Shown here: piece after piece, positions 55,630 to 64,000 of the stretch
How the letters are laid out: each line of letters opens with the position of its first letter
Position numbering within the stretch: position 1 is the stretch's first letter
Assembly (NCBI RefSeq): GCF_000816105.1
Contig: NZ_CP007140.1
Location: 1,390,388-1,454,387, forward strand
Direction of reading: 5' to 3'
DNA length: 64,000 nt
Origin: Thermococcus guaymasensis DSM 11113
GTDB taxonomy: Archaea; Methanobacteriota_B; Thermococci; Thermococcales; Thermococcaceae
Translations under genes and position numbers: made by a program
Notes under the pieces: model-generated
Database searches by the model: none
What the model saw: the letters and a program-made list of their open reading frames with translations, nothing else
Told to the model about the DNA's origin: nothing

Positions 55630-56790
55630 CTACTCTTCCAGCGAGGACAGGACTTCCTCGTAGGCCTTCTCGATTTTGCCCGCCACGACCTTCCATGAGT
55701 ATTTCTCCTCAACGGCCTGTCTCCCCGCTTCTCCCAGCTTCCTTGCGAAGTTCCTATCGGAGAGAATCTCCACAATGGCGCCCGCAAGCTCTACTTCATC
55801 TCCAGGAGAAACGAGGATGCCGCTCCCACTTTCTTTTACTACCTCTGGGATTCCCCCAACGGTAGTCGCGACAACAGGAACTCCCGATGCCATTGCCTCA
55901 AGGATGACTATCCCGAAGGCCTCTGCCGTTGTTGATGGGAGCACGAAGACGTCCGCCGAGGCGTACAGCTTTGGAAGGAGCTCTCCCGGGACGTAGCCCA
56001 TGAACCTGACCCTGTCCTCGACTCCGAGGAACTTGGCCTGTGCTTTCAAGATGGACAGCATCTCCCCGGAACCGACCATAACTAGGATTGCATCGTCCAC
56101 TTCTCTCAAGACCCTTTGGAAAGCGTTGAGAAGGACGTGCGGGCCCTTCCTCGGTGACATCCTGCTGACGTAGAGGACAACGCGCCCCTCGATGCCGAGC
56201 TCCTCCTTGACTTTTTCCTTCTCCCCCTCGCTAAGGGGCCTGAAGAGCTCGTCCTCAACGCCGTTCGGGATTACTTCCACTGGGGAGCCCGTGAAGTGCT
56301 CTATGAACGCTTTTGCCGCGTTGCTGACGGCTATTATCCTGTGGGGGAAGCCCAGGTAGTGGCCGAGGAGCGGGAATGTCAGCCCAAGGGCCTTCCACAG
56401 GGACGACTCGTGGGAGAGCGATATGCTGTGGGTGGTAAGCAGGGTGGCCTTTCCTAGGTTCCTGCCGGCTTTTACCGCCTTCAGGGAGAGGGGTGTAAAC
56501 GCGTGGTGTGAGTGGATAACGTTGAAGTCCCTCAGGTATTCCCCAAGCTCCCTGTTTGATTTGAGGCTGTAGGTCAGGTTTATGCCCAGGATTGGGCTTA
56601 CAGTCCCGGGGATTTTTCTCAGTTCGATTCCGAGTCCCTCAAGCTCTTCCTCCTTCCCGGTTTCGAGGTCGTTCGTCACGATTGCCACGTCATGGCCTCT
56701 CCGTTTCAGATGTATCGCTAGGTGGTGCATGTGGCTCGCAACTCCCCCGACCTTTGGGTAGTACCAGTCGCTCACGAGAGCTATCCTCAC
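55630..56790 (-). CDS. Glycosyltransferase family 4
   Basis: A 386-residue GT-B fold enzyme. N-terminal segment RIALVSDWYYPKVGGVASHM; sugar-nucleotide motif ASADVFVLPSTTAEAFGIVILEAMASGVPVVAT with the EX7E pair; VIPNGVEDELF and VLYVSRMSPRKGPHVLL. It is likely to add mannose or glucose to lipids or glycans. It overlaps the UbiA gene by four bases, suggesting a linked lipid-glycan path. Confidence 0.9.
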   Translation of the reverse strand: MRIALVSDWYYPKVGGVASHMHHLAIHLKRRGHDVAIVTNDLETGKEEELEGLGIELRKIPGTVSPILGINLTYSLKSNRELGEYLRDFNVIHSHHAFTPLSLKAVKAGRNLGKATLLTTHSISLSHESSLWKALGLTFPLLGHYLGFPHRIIAVSNAAKAFIEHFTGSPVEVIPNGVEDELFRPLSEGEKEKVKEELGIEGRVVLYVSRMSPRKGPHVLLNAFQRVLREVDDAILVMVGSGEMLSILKAQAKFLGVEDRVRFMGYVPGELLPKLYASADVFVLPSTTAEAFGIVILEAMASGVPVVATTVGGIPEVVKESGSGILVSPGDEVELAGAIVEILSDRNFARKLGEAGRQAVEEKYSWKVVAGKIEKAYEEVLSSLEE

Positions 56791-57596
56791 GGCACAGTCC
56801 CCCCGGCCGCTAAAACGACTCCGACCATCGCAATGTCGAAGAGGCGGTAGGCTGTTCTTTGGTCAATTCCCAGTCCACGCCCGACAACCATGAGAGAGGA
56901 CGCGATTACTAGGTGGGGCTTAAGGGTGTACAGGGTTACCGCGATGGCAAGGATTGAGAAAACCTCCACGAGGAGCTCGCTCTTCCCTTTTCCGATGACT
57001 ATCGGGGTTGTCTTCAGCCCTGCTTCGAGGTCGCTCTCGTAGTCCGCCAGGTGGTTCCTCAGCTCAAGGGCGAAAGAGTAGAAGGTTATCCCTGTGGCTA
57101 TGAGGATTTCTACCTCGGACAAGTTTCCGTCGATTAGTGCCCCATACAGGAAGGGCAGGCCGCCGAAGAACAGCCCGTGGGACAGCACGTCCATTATCGG
57201 CCTCGCTTTGAGCCTCGGTGGGGCCGAATAGAGCGTTGCGAGGAGCAACATTACTGCATAGACTGCAAAGGCCTCTCTGTTCGTCATTGATGCAAGTCCA
57301 AGCCCTGTCAAGGCGAGCAGGACCGATACCAGCAGTCCCCTTCTGAATGACAGCTCTCCCGCGGCTATGGGGTTCTTTCTGGTCTTTGCGGGGTTCCTAG
57401 AGTCAGTGTCCACGTCGAAGCAGTTGTTTATCGAGAAGGCGTACCACACGAAGAGGGCTCCTGCCACAAAGGCCGTGGCCAACTTTTCTACCCCAATATT
57501 CTTCCAGTTCATCAGCAGGGCAAAGCCTATCAGTGATATATAGGCCCTACCCTCCAGGGGCCGGAGGTTTCGCACGACCGCTGAAACCGATGTCAT
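56787..57596 (-). CDS. UbiA family prenyltransferase
   Basis: A 269-residue membrane enzyme with about eight helices. The first Asp-rich motif is NNCFDVDTDSRNP (N-x3-D-x3-D form) and the second YESDLEAGL. UbiA members attach prenyl chains to aromatic or glycerol acceptors; DGGGP synthase is one archaeal example. The acceptor is unknown. Start at 57596 (ATG after GGTGACAACG) is preferred over GTG 57605. Confidence 0.82.
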   Translation of the reverse strand: MTSVSAVVRNLRPLEGRAYISLIGFALLMNWKNIGVEKLATAFVAGALFVWYAFSINNCFDVDTDSRNPAKTRKNPIAAGELSFRRGLLVSVLLALTGLGLASMTNREAFAVYAVMLLLATLYSAPPRLKARPIMDVLSHGLFFGGLPFLYGALIDGNLSEVEILIATGITFYSFALELRNHLADYESDLEAGLKTTPIVIGKGKSELLVEVFSILAIAVTLYTLKPHLVIASSLMVVGRGLGIDQRTAYRLFDIAMVGVVLAAGGTVP

Positions 57597-57661
57597 CGTT
57601 GTCACCGCTCACTCCTCTGGAAGAAAGTGTTATAAACCTTTCCACAAACTAGGGAATAGGT

Positions 57662-58018
57662 ATGAAGAAAAATCTTCAGGGGATTGGAATGGAGGACGTG
57701 CTCCGTACCCTGTCCAAAACCCTCAGGGTCTTTGAGCTCGGGGAGTCCGAGATAAAAATCTACTCACTCCTTCAGCGGAAGGCGCTTACGGCGAGGCAGA
57801 TTGCAAAAACCCTCGGCCTCTCGGAGAGGATTGTAAGGGAAAAGCTGAAGCACCTCCTTGAGCTGGGCCTCGTAGAGAGAACCCTCGTGAACAGGGGCTG
57901 GCTGGGCTACGTTTACTACGCCAAGGCCCCCAAGGAGGCTCTTCAGGCGCTCTTCACCAGGCTGGAGTCCACGCTAAAGGCCATAGAGAAGGAGGGCGAG
58001 CTGAAGCTGAAGGGCTAA
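57662..58018 (+). CDS. TrmB-type helix-turn-helix regulator
   Basis: A 118-residue protein with a winged helix of the TrmB type: ESEIKIYSLLQRKALTARQ, KTLGLSERIVREKLKHLLELGLVERT. It lacks the sugar-binding domain of full TrmB, so it is a small regulator. Box A GTTATAAACC (57630-57639) lies about 25 bases before the ATG at 57662, giving an almost leaderless mRNA. It precedes the ATPase with the palindrome. Confidence 0.8.
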   Translation: MKKNLQGIGMEDVLRTLSKTLRVFELGESEIKIYSLLQRKALTARQIAKTLGLSERIVREKLKHLLELGLVERTLVNRGWLGYVYYAKAPKEALQALFTRLESTLKAIEKEGELKLKG

Positions 58019-58071
58019 ATTCCTATACACCCCTGCCGAGCTTCGGAATATCAAAATCCTTATAACTTCTG

Positions 58072-58093
58072 CCCCGGTAGTTAACTACTGGGG
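58072..58093. promoter_or_regulatory. 22-bp palindrome at the ATPase start region
   Basis: CCCCGGTAGTT and AACTACTGGGG form an almost perfect palindrome (one mismatch). It lies seven to ten bases downstream of box A CCTTATAACTTC (58058-58069), i.e. over the expected transcription start, and touches the GTG start. A protein bound here would block transcription. GGTAGTT is repeated once more at 58094-58102. Confidence 0.5.
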
Positions 58094-59190
58094 TGGTAGT
58101 TTTGTACTTCGATACTCGACCCAAAAGAAAGCGCGAGGATTTGTACGACCGTGAGAAAGAGCTGAGCGATTTTGAAAACTCCCTCCGCTCGAACAACCCC
58201 CTCACGGTCATTACGGGAATCAGAAGACTCGGGAAGACCTCCCTTCTCCTCGTGGGGCTGAACGAACTCGGCCTTCCCTACGTCCTAGTGGACTTCAGGG
58301 GGGTGAACCCGAACTCCAGAATGGACGTCTACAAGCGGATAGAGAGCTCCCTAAACCTTTTCTTCCGCGAGAACCGCGACCTCTGGGAAGAACTCAAAGA
58401 AAGCCTCAGGACTATAACGGGCCTTCGAGTCCTGAGTTTCGGCGTCAACCTTTCCTGGCGCGAGGAAAAGACGGACTTGATAGCCCTGTTCAGGGAGCTC
58501 GAAAAGCACGACGTCGTTCTGGCCTTCGACGAGGTGCAGTATCTGAGGGGCCCCGTTGGGAGCGAGTTTGCGGGCCTAATCGCTCATCTCTACGACTACT
58601 CTGACCTGAGAATAGTCATGACAGGCTCCGAAGTTGGCCTGCTCCACGACTACCTCGGCGTTGACGACCCCCGGGCGCCCCTCTACGGCAGGTACTTTCA
58701 CGAGGTTACACTCTCAAGGTTCACGCGGGAGCAGAGCAGGGACTTCCTTATTAAGGGGTTCGAGCAGGTTGGACTTGCCCCTCCTGAGGCCCTAATCGAG
58801 ACCGCGGTTGAGAGGCTCGACGGCATCGTAGGCTGGCTCGTCCTCTTTGGCAGGAGGGTTCTTGAGAAGGGCCCCTCCAATGAAGTAGTCGAGGAGGTCT
58901 TTGAAGAGGCCAGGAGACTCGCGCTGGAGGAGTTTGAGAACTTCCTCTCAAAGAGGCCCTCCGCGAGGAAACGCTACCTGGAGATAATGCGCGCAGTTGC
59001 GAACGGGAAGAACACTTGGGAAGGGATAAAGGAGCACCTCGAACGGAAGGAGGGCAAAAGCATAGCCGACAGCGTGCTGGCGAGGCTTTTGAAGGCGCTC
59101 GTCGATTCCTCCTTCCTCCAGAAGGTCAGGGACGGCCGGAACGTTCGTTATAGAGTCTCCGACCCGGTGCTTGAGGCGGTGTTTAAGTAA
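58093..59190 (+). CDS. Archaeal AAA-type ATPase
   Basis: A 365-residue ATPase of the archaeal family: DLYDREKELSDFENSL, Walker A TGIRRLGKTSLLL, LAFDEVQYLR as Walker B, sensor VMTGSEVGLLHDYLG, and a C-terminal winged helix (GKNTWEGIKEHLERKEG). No DUF234 nuclease-like part is present, unlike the relative at 2311. GTG 58093 or TTG 58102 (with GGGGTGG in front) could be the start. Confidence 0.87.
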   Translation: MVVLYFDTRPKRKREDLYDREKELSDFENSLRSNNPLTVITGIRRLGKTSLLLVGLNELGLPYVLVDFRGVNPNSRMDVYKRIESSLNLFFRENRDLWEELKESLRTITGLRVLSFGVNLSWREEKTDLIALFRELEKHDVVLAFDEVQYLRGPVGSEFAGLIAHLYDYSDLRIVMTGSEVGLLHDYLGVDDPRAPLYGRYFHEVTLSRFTREQSRDFLIKGFEQVGLAPPEALIETAVERLDGIVGWLVLFGRRVLEKGPSNEVVEEVFEEARRLALEEFENFLSKRPSARKRYLEIMRAVANGKNTWEGIKEHLERKEGKSIADSVLARLLKALVDSSFLQKVRDGRNVRYRVSDPVLEAVFK

Positions 59191-59205
59191 AAAAGGAAAG
59201 AAAGC

Positions 59206-61516
<2,311 letters not shown>

Positions 61517-61587
61517 GATGAACACCTCCGTGCATGAGCCCAAAGTTGGACATCTAAAGGTTCAGAATCTTTAGTGTTTATAAATCT

Positions 61588-61610
61588 GTTCTCAACCAAA
61601 GGTTCAGAAC
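61588..61610. promoter_or_regulatory. Two SurR-type sites in the nfnAB promoter
   Basis: GTTCTCAAC and GTTCAGAAC are two GTTn3AAC elements five bases apart, the exact extended SurR pattern (GTTn3AACn5GTT). They lie just upstream of box A GTTTATAAA (61576-61584; minus orientation). A third near-match GTTCAGAAT sits at 61560-61568, downstream of box A, over the start of transcription. SurR is the sulfur-responsive redox regulator of Thermococcales; upstream sites usually activate in the absence of sulfur. Confidence 0.75.
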
Positions 61611-61748
61611 ATTGGGTTCTTTTCGGCGAGCTAGCAGAATGTGCTAAGAGAGTTCGCCAAACATCATCAAAATTCGAAAGCAGCATCTTCCCAGGATGGA
61701 ACCAAAAAACGTTAAAAGTCCAAGAACAAAGGGGTGAGGGGAAGAAAG

Positions 61749-61949
61749 ATGCGGGAACTTTACAAAATCTTCGTAATCCTCACCGCGATATTCATCTTTT
61801 GGCCGGTGCTCTACGGAAGTGTTGAGGCCCTCAGGAGAATCCCCGGAGATCCAACCCTCCAGGCGGTAATGGGAACCCTAATCTTCGGACTGCTCGCGTA
61901 CGCAACCTACGAGGAGGATACTGAAAAAGAAGAGCTTACAGCTTCCTGA
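61749..61949 (+). CDS. Small two-helix membrane protein, unknown function
   Basis: A 66-residue protein with two membrane helices (about 6-24 and 40-55) and a Glu-rich end. ATG 61749 follows GAGGGGAAGAAAG. It overlaps the 3' end of trmI by 14 bases, in convergent orientation. No function known. Confidence 0.6.
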   Translation: MRELYKIFVILTAIFIFWPVLYGSVEALRRIPGDPTLQAVMGTLIFGLLAYATYEEDTEKEELTAS

Positions 61950-62700
61950 GGAACGTTATGTAGCCGGTGTGAGCCAGCATCGTTGTCTTTGGCCTCATGC
62001 ACTCTTTCTTTACTTCATGCTCCCTGACTAGGACTTCAACCACCCTCGGCCTCATGAAGTGGTCTCTGTACTCTTGGAACGCCTGGAAGAAGCGGTGAAC
62101 CTGGTTCATGCAGGGGGTGTAGGCGACGAAGTAACCCCCCGGTCTTAAGACCTCAACGGCATAAGGAAGGACGTTCTCCGGCTGGGGAAGGTCGAGGACT
62201 ATATGGTCGGCGCTCTCCTCGTCTATGCCGTCGTAGATGTTTTTGTTCTTGAGGGTTACTCTCTCGGAGAAGCCGGCAAGCTCGATGTTCCTCTTTGCTA
62301 TCTCGTAGAAGTCCTTCCTGACCTCATAGCTTATGACCCTGCCCTGTGGTCCGACGGTGTTCGCTAGGAATATCGTTAAAGCTCCGCTCCCAGCGCCGGC
62401 CTCTATGACGGTGTCGCCGGGCGAGATGCCAGCGTAGGCGATTATTATGCCCGCATCTTTAGGGTGCACTATCTGGGGGCCCCTCTTCATCTTTGCTATT
62501 ATGTCGTTGATGTCCGGCTTGAGCGCAACAAAGGTTTCACCTTTGTGCGTCTCTATCCTGCTCCCGTAGGGCTTGCCAATGAGCTCTCCCAGTTTAAGTA
62601 TTCCGAGGTCTGTGTGGAACTCCCTGTCTTCCACCTTCACGAGGTAGCGCTTCCCGCGCTTATCGACGAGAAGGACTCTCTCTCCCTCCTTAATCGTCAC
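61936..62700 (-). CDS. trmI: tRNA (adenine-N1)-methyltransferase TrmI
   Basis: A 254-residue class I methyltransferase that makes m1A57/m1A58 in archaeal tRNA. N-terminal beta domain (about 1-75), SAM motif VIEAGAGSGALTIFLAN, acidic loop ISYEVRKDFYEIA, and LDLPQPENVLPYAVEVLRPGGYFVAY, given here from its key residues. GTG 62700 follows GGGAGGTAACGGGC. The upstream DUF257 gene overlaps by 11 bases. Confidence 0.93.
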   Translation of the reverse strand: MTIKEGERVLLVDKRGKRYLVKVEDREFHTDLGILKLGELIGKPYGSRIETHKGETFVALKPDINDIIAKMKRGPQIVHPKDAGIIIAYAGISPGDTVIEAGAGSGALTIFLANTVGPQGRVISYEVRKDFYEIAKRNIELAGFSERVTLKNKNIYDGIDEESADHIVLDLPQPENVLPYAVEVLRPGGYFVAYTPCMNQVHRFFQAFQEYRDHFMRPRVVEVLVREHEVKKECMRPKTTMLAHTGYITFLRKL

Positions 62701-63319
62701 GCCCGTTACCTCCCTTGACGATCTCACACCCTTCCTCCACAAGCCGGACGACCCAGGAGGATATTTCCTCTAGGATTGACCGTTGCTTTTCATTCACTGC
62801 ATCGACATTGAGGAGGATAATGGTTACCCAATCTTCAATCGGGATCGTGCTTATAACATTGATGATGTTGAAAAGGCCTGAGGGGCCTGCAAAGTACAGG
62901 TACTCCGAAATTCCAAAAACAACGGCATATCTGGGCTTTCTTGGAAGGCTCAGGGCACGCTGAACCATAGTATAGTATCCTTTGAGGAAACTCTCCGCGT
63001 CGGTATAAACTTTTTCATGACCGACGACTTCCCCATAACTCGCCCCGCCGGGGCCTATTTTAAATATGTAGATGTTTCTCTTGGATTCAATCAGCTGGCG
63101 ATACTCTTCTCCTGATATCAACCTTAGATAGTTCCTAAACATTATATCGCCAATTCCATAGAAATCGAATATTATGACCGGTTCGTCTTCGAGAATATAA
63201 CGGGTGATGTATCTCCATGCAATTTTTGAAATAGGAAGCTTTGCTTCGTACTCCATGAGAACCCTATCACCGGGCTGGAAGCTGTGCGTTAATCTAGAAG
63301 TTTCCTCATATTTTAGCAT
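62690..63319 (-). CDS. DUF257 family protein
   Basis: A 209-residue protein of the Thermococcales DUF257 family, which has a RecA-like outline without a normal P-loop: EPVIIFDFYGIGDIMF (about 45), IYIFKIGPGG, KPRYAVVFGISEYLYF. Members are multiplied in this order and have no settled role. ATG 63319 follows GGTGATGCAA. It overlaps trmI by 11 bases, so both form one transcript. Confidence 0.8.
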   Translation of the reverse strand: MLKYEETSRLTHSFQPGDRVLMEYEAKLPISKIAWRYITRYILEDEPVIIFDFYGIGDIMFRNYLRLISGEEYRQLIESKRNIYIFKIGPGGASYGEVVGHEKVYTDAESFLKGYYTMVQRALSLPRKPRYAVVFGISEYLYFAGPSGLFNIINVISTIPIEDWVTIILLNVDAVNEKQRSILEEISSWVVRLVEEGCEIVKGGNGRDD

Positions 63320-63375
63320 TTGCATCACCACAATGGTTTTTAAGCTCCAGAATTTTAAAAGTTTGGGTGGATGAA

Positions 63376-63711
63376 ATGCCAAGGTTCGTGGTATGGCCAA
63401 ACGAGCTCGATGCGAGGCTCAGCAGAAAATACGGAAGAGCCGTTCCCAAGAACGTTGCGGTCGATGGTCCTAAGATTTCGGAGATAGAGGACGCCGCTTT
63501 GATCATAGGGATGAAAGTCGTTGAGAAAGATCCGAGGAAGCTCAACCCCCGGCTTTCGGGTCTTGATGAGGATCTCAGAACGTACGGCCTCCTGAGGGTG
63601 GAAAGTCCCTATGGAAAAGGGAAGAGCCTTAAACTGATCGCAGAGAAAATCAGAGAACTCCGCTCGAGGGCAAAGCCCAAGAAGGACAAGACTAAGAGGA
63701 AGAGAAGGTGA
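63376..63711 (+). CDS. srp19: Signal recognition particle protein SRP19
   Basis: A 111-residue SRP19 that binds the tips of helices 6 and 8 of 7S RNA and prepares it for SRP54. Family stretches are FVVWPNELDARLSRKYGR, AVDGPKISEIEDA and GLLRVESPYGKGKSLKLIA; the end is a strongly basic tail. ATG 63376 follows GGTGGATGAA. Its stop is directly followed by the convergent Lrp-type gene. Confidence 0.95.
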   Translation: MPRFVVWPNELDARLSRKYGRAVPKNVAVDGPKISEIEDAALIIGMKVVEKDPRKLNPRLSGLDEDLRTYGLLRVESPYGKGKSLKLIAEKIRELRSRAKPKKDKTKRKRR

Positions 63712-63951
63712 TCACTCTTCGGTCTCGACGACAATGGCAGTGGTTGTGTCTATAACGCCGTCGATGTTGTGGATGTCGTGGAGTATCTTCCTGGTGAGTT
63801 CTCCGAGGTCGTTTGCCTCGATGTGAACTATGGCGTCGTAGGGGCCTGTCACGGCGTCCGCCTTGGTAACGCCGGGTATCTGCTTGAGGGCCTCAATTAC
63901 GCTTTCAACCTTTCCGATTTCGACAGTCAACAAAACATACGCCCTAACCAT
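63712..63951 (-). CDS. Lrp/AsnC ligand-binding domain protein without HTH
   Basis: A 79-residue stand-alone RAM/AsnC_trans_reg domain: RAYVLLTVEIGKVESVIEAL, VTGPYDAIVHIEANDLGEL and IHNIDGVIDTTTAIVV. It lacks the DNA-binding half. Such proteins may bind amino acids and pair with full Lrp regulators. ATG 63951 follows GGTGATACCT. Confidence 0.9.
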   Translation of the reverse strand: MVRAYVLLTVEIGKVESVIEALKQIPGVTKADAVTGPYDAIVHIEANDLGELTRKILHDIHNIDGVIDTTTAIVVETEE

Positions 63952-64000
63952 AGGTATCACCGCCGGAATTTTCTTCATTTCCTAATGCGAGTTCCGTTCA

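Overview
The window comes from a hyperthermophilic euryarchaeon of the order Thermococcales, most likely Thermococcus. The evidence is ADP-dependent glucokinase, GatDE, archaeal aIF2-alpha, Nop10, SRP19, Pus10 and Trm56, a CGP-CTERM surface protein, two Thermococcales glycolytic motifs (TGM), a double SurR-type site, GGTGA-type ribosome binding sites and TTTATA-type box A promoters. No rRNA, tRNA, CRISPR array or insertion sequence was seen.

Layout. 1-8.3 kb: end of an XPD-like helicase, a pilin-like protein, a TET aminopeptidase, an AAA/DUF234 ATPase, SfsA, rpoP-rpl37A, a ubiquitin-like protein, a split LysO lysine exporter, and the aIF2-alpha-Nop10-PAC2 operon. 8.4-12.7 kb: a sugar block on the minus strand (phosphomannomutase/phosphoglucomutase, mannose-1-P guanylyltransferase, ADP-glucokinase) with a TGM in front of the first and last of these. 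12.9-21.3 kb: glycosyltransferase, HIT protein, a large CGP-CTERM protein, archaemetzincin, CDP-alcohol phosphotransferase, Trm56, SAM hydrolase, VapBC and NadM. 21.4-24.9 kb: a heterodimeric ABC exporter.

25.1-29.4 kb is a clearly AT-rich island and the most interesting part. It encodes a 33-residue peptide with seven cysteines in a CX3C ladder, an 87-residue hydrophobic protein, a radical SAM enzyme, a PqqD-like protein, a membrane protein and an ABC-2 exporter. I read it as a sactipeptide-like RiPP locus. The radical SAM and ATPase genes each carry a one-base frameshift in a homopolymer. The next transporter permease (29.5 kb) and a TumE-like toxin (31.3 kb) are also frameshifted, so this 6-kb stretch looks like a decaying or poorly assembled accessory region.

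31.8-64 kb returns to housekeeping genes: MFS transporter, ArgF, ThyX, pheS/pheT with a DUF4258/DUF2283 pair between them, threonine dehydrogenase, HMG-CoA reductase, GatDE, translin, endonuclease V, RibK, Pus10, L21e, Rpo4, KsgA, GcvH, a GT4/UbiA pair, a second AAA ATPase, an NfnAB/SudAB-type oxidoreductase, TrmI, SRP19 and an Lrp-type ligand-binding protein.

Non-coding RNA is unusually visible. I find four box C/D guide RNAs and one H/ACA guide RNA. Two C/D RNAs are paralogues 31 kb apart and lie antisense to the 3' end of related reading frames. Three of the four C/D RNAs have D' guides complementary to one short 23S rRNA motif, and the fourth matches another universal 23S motif.
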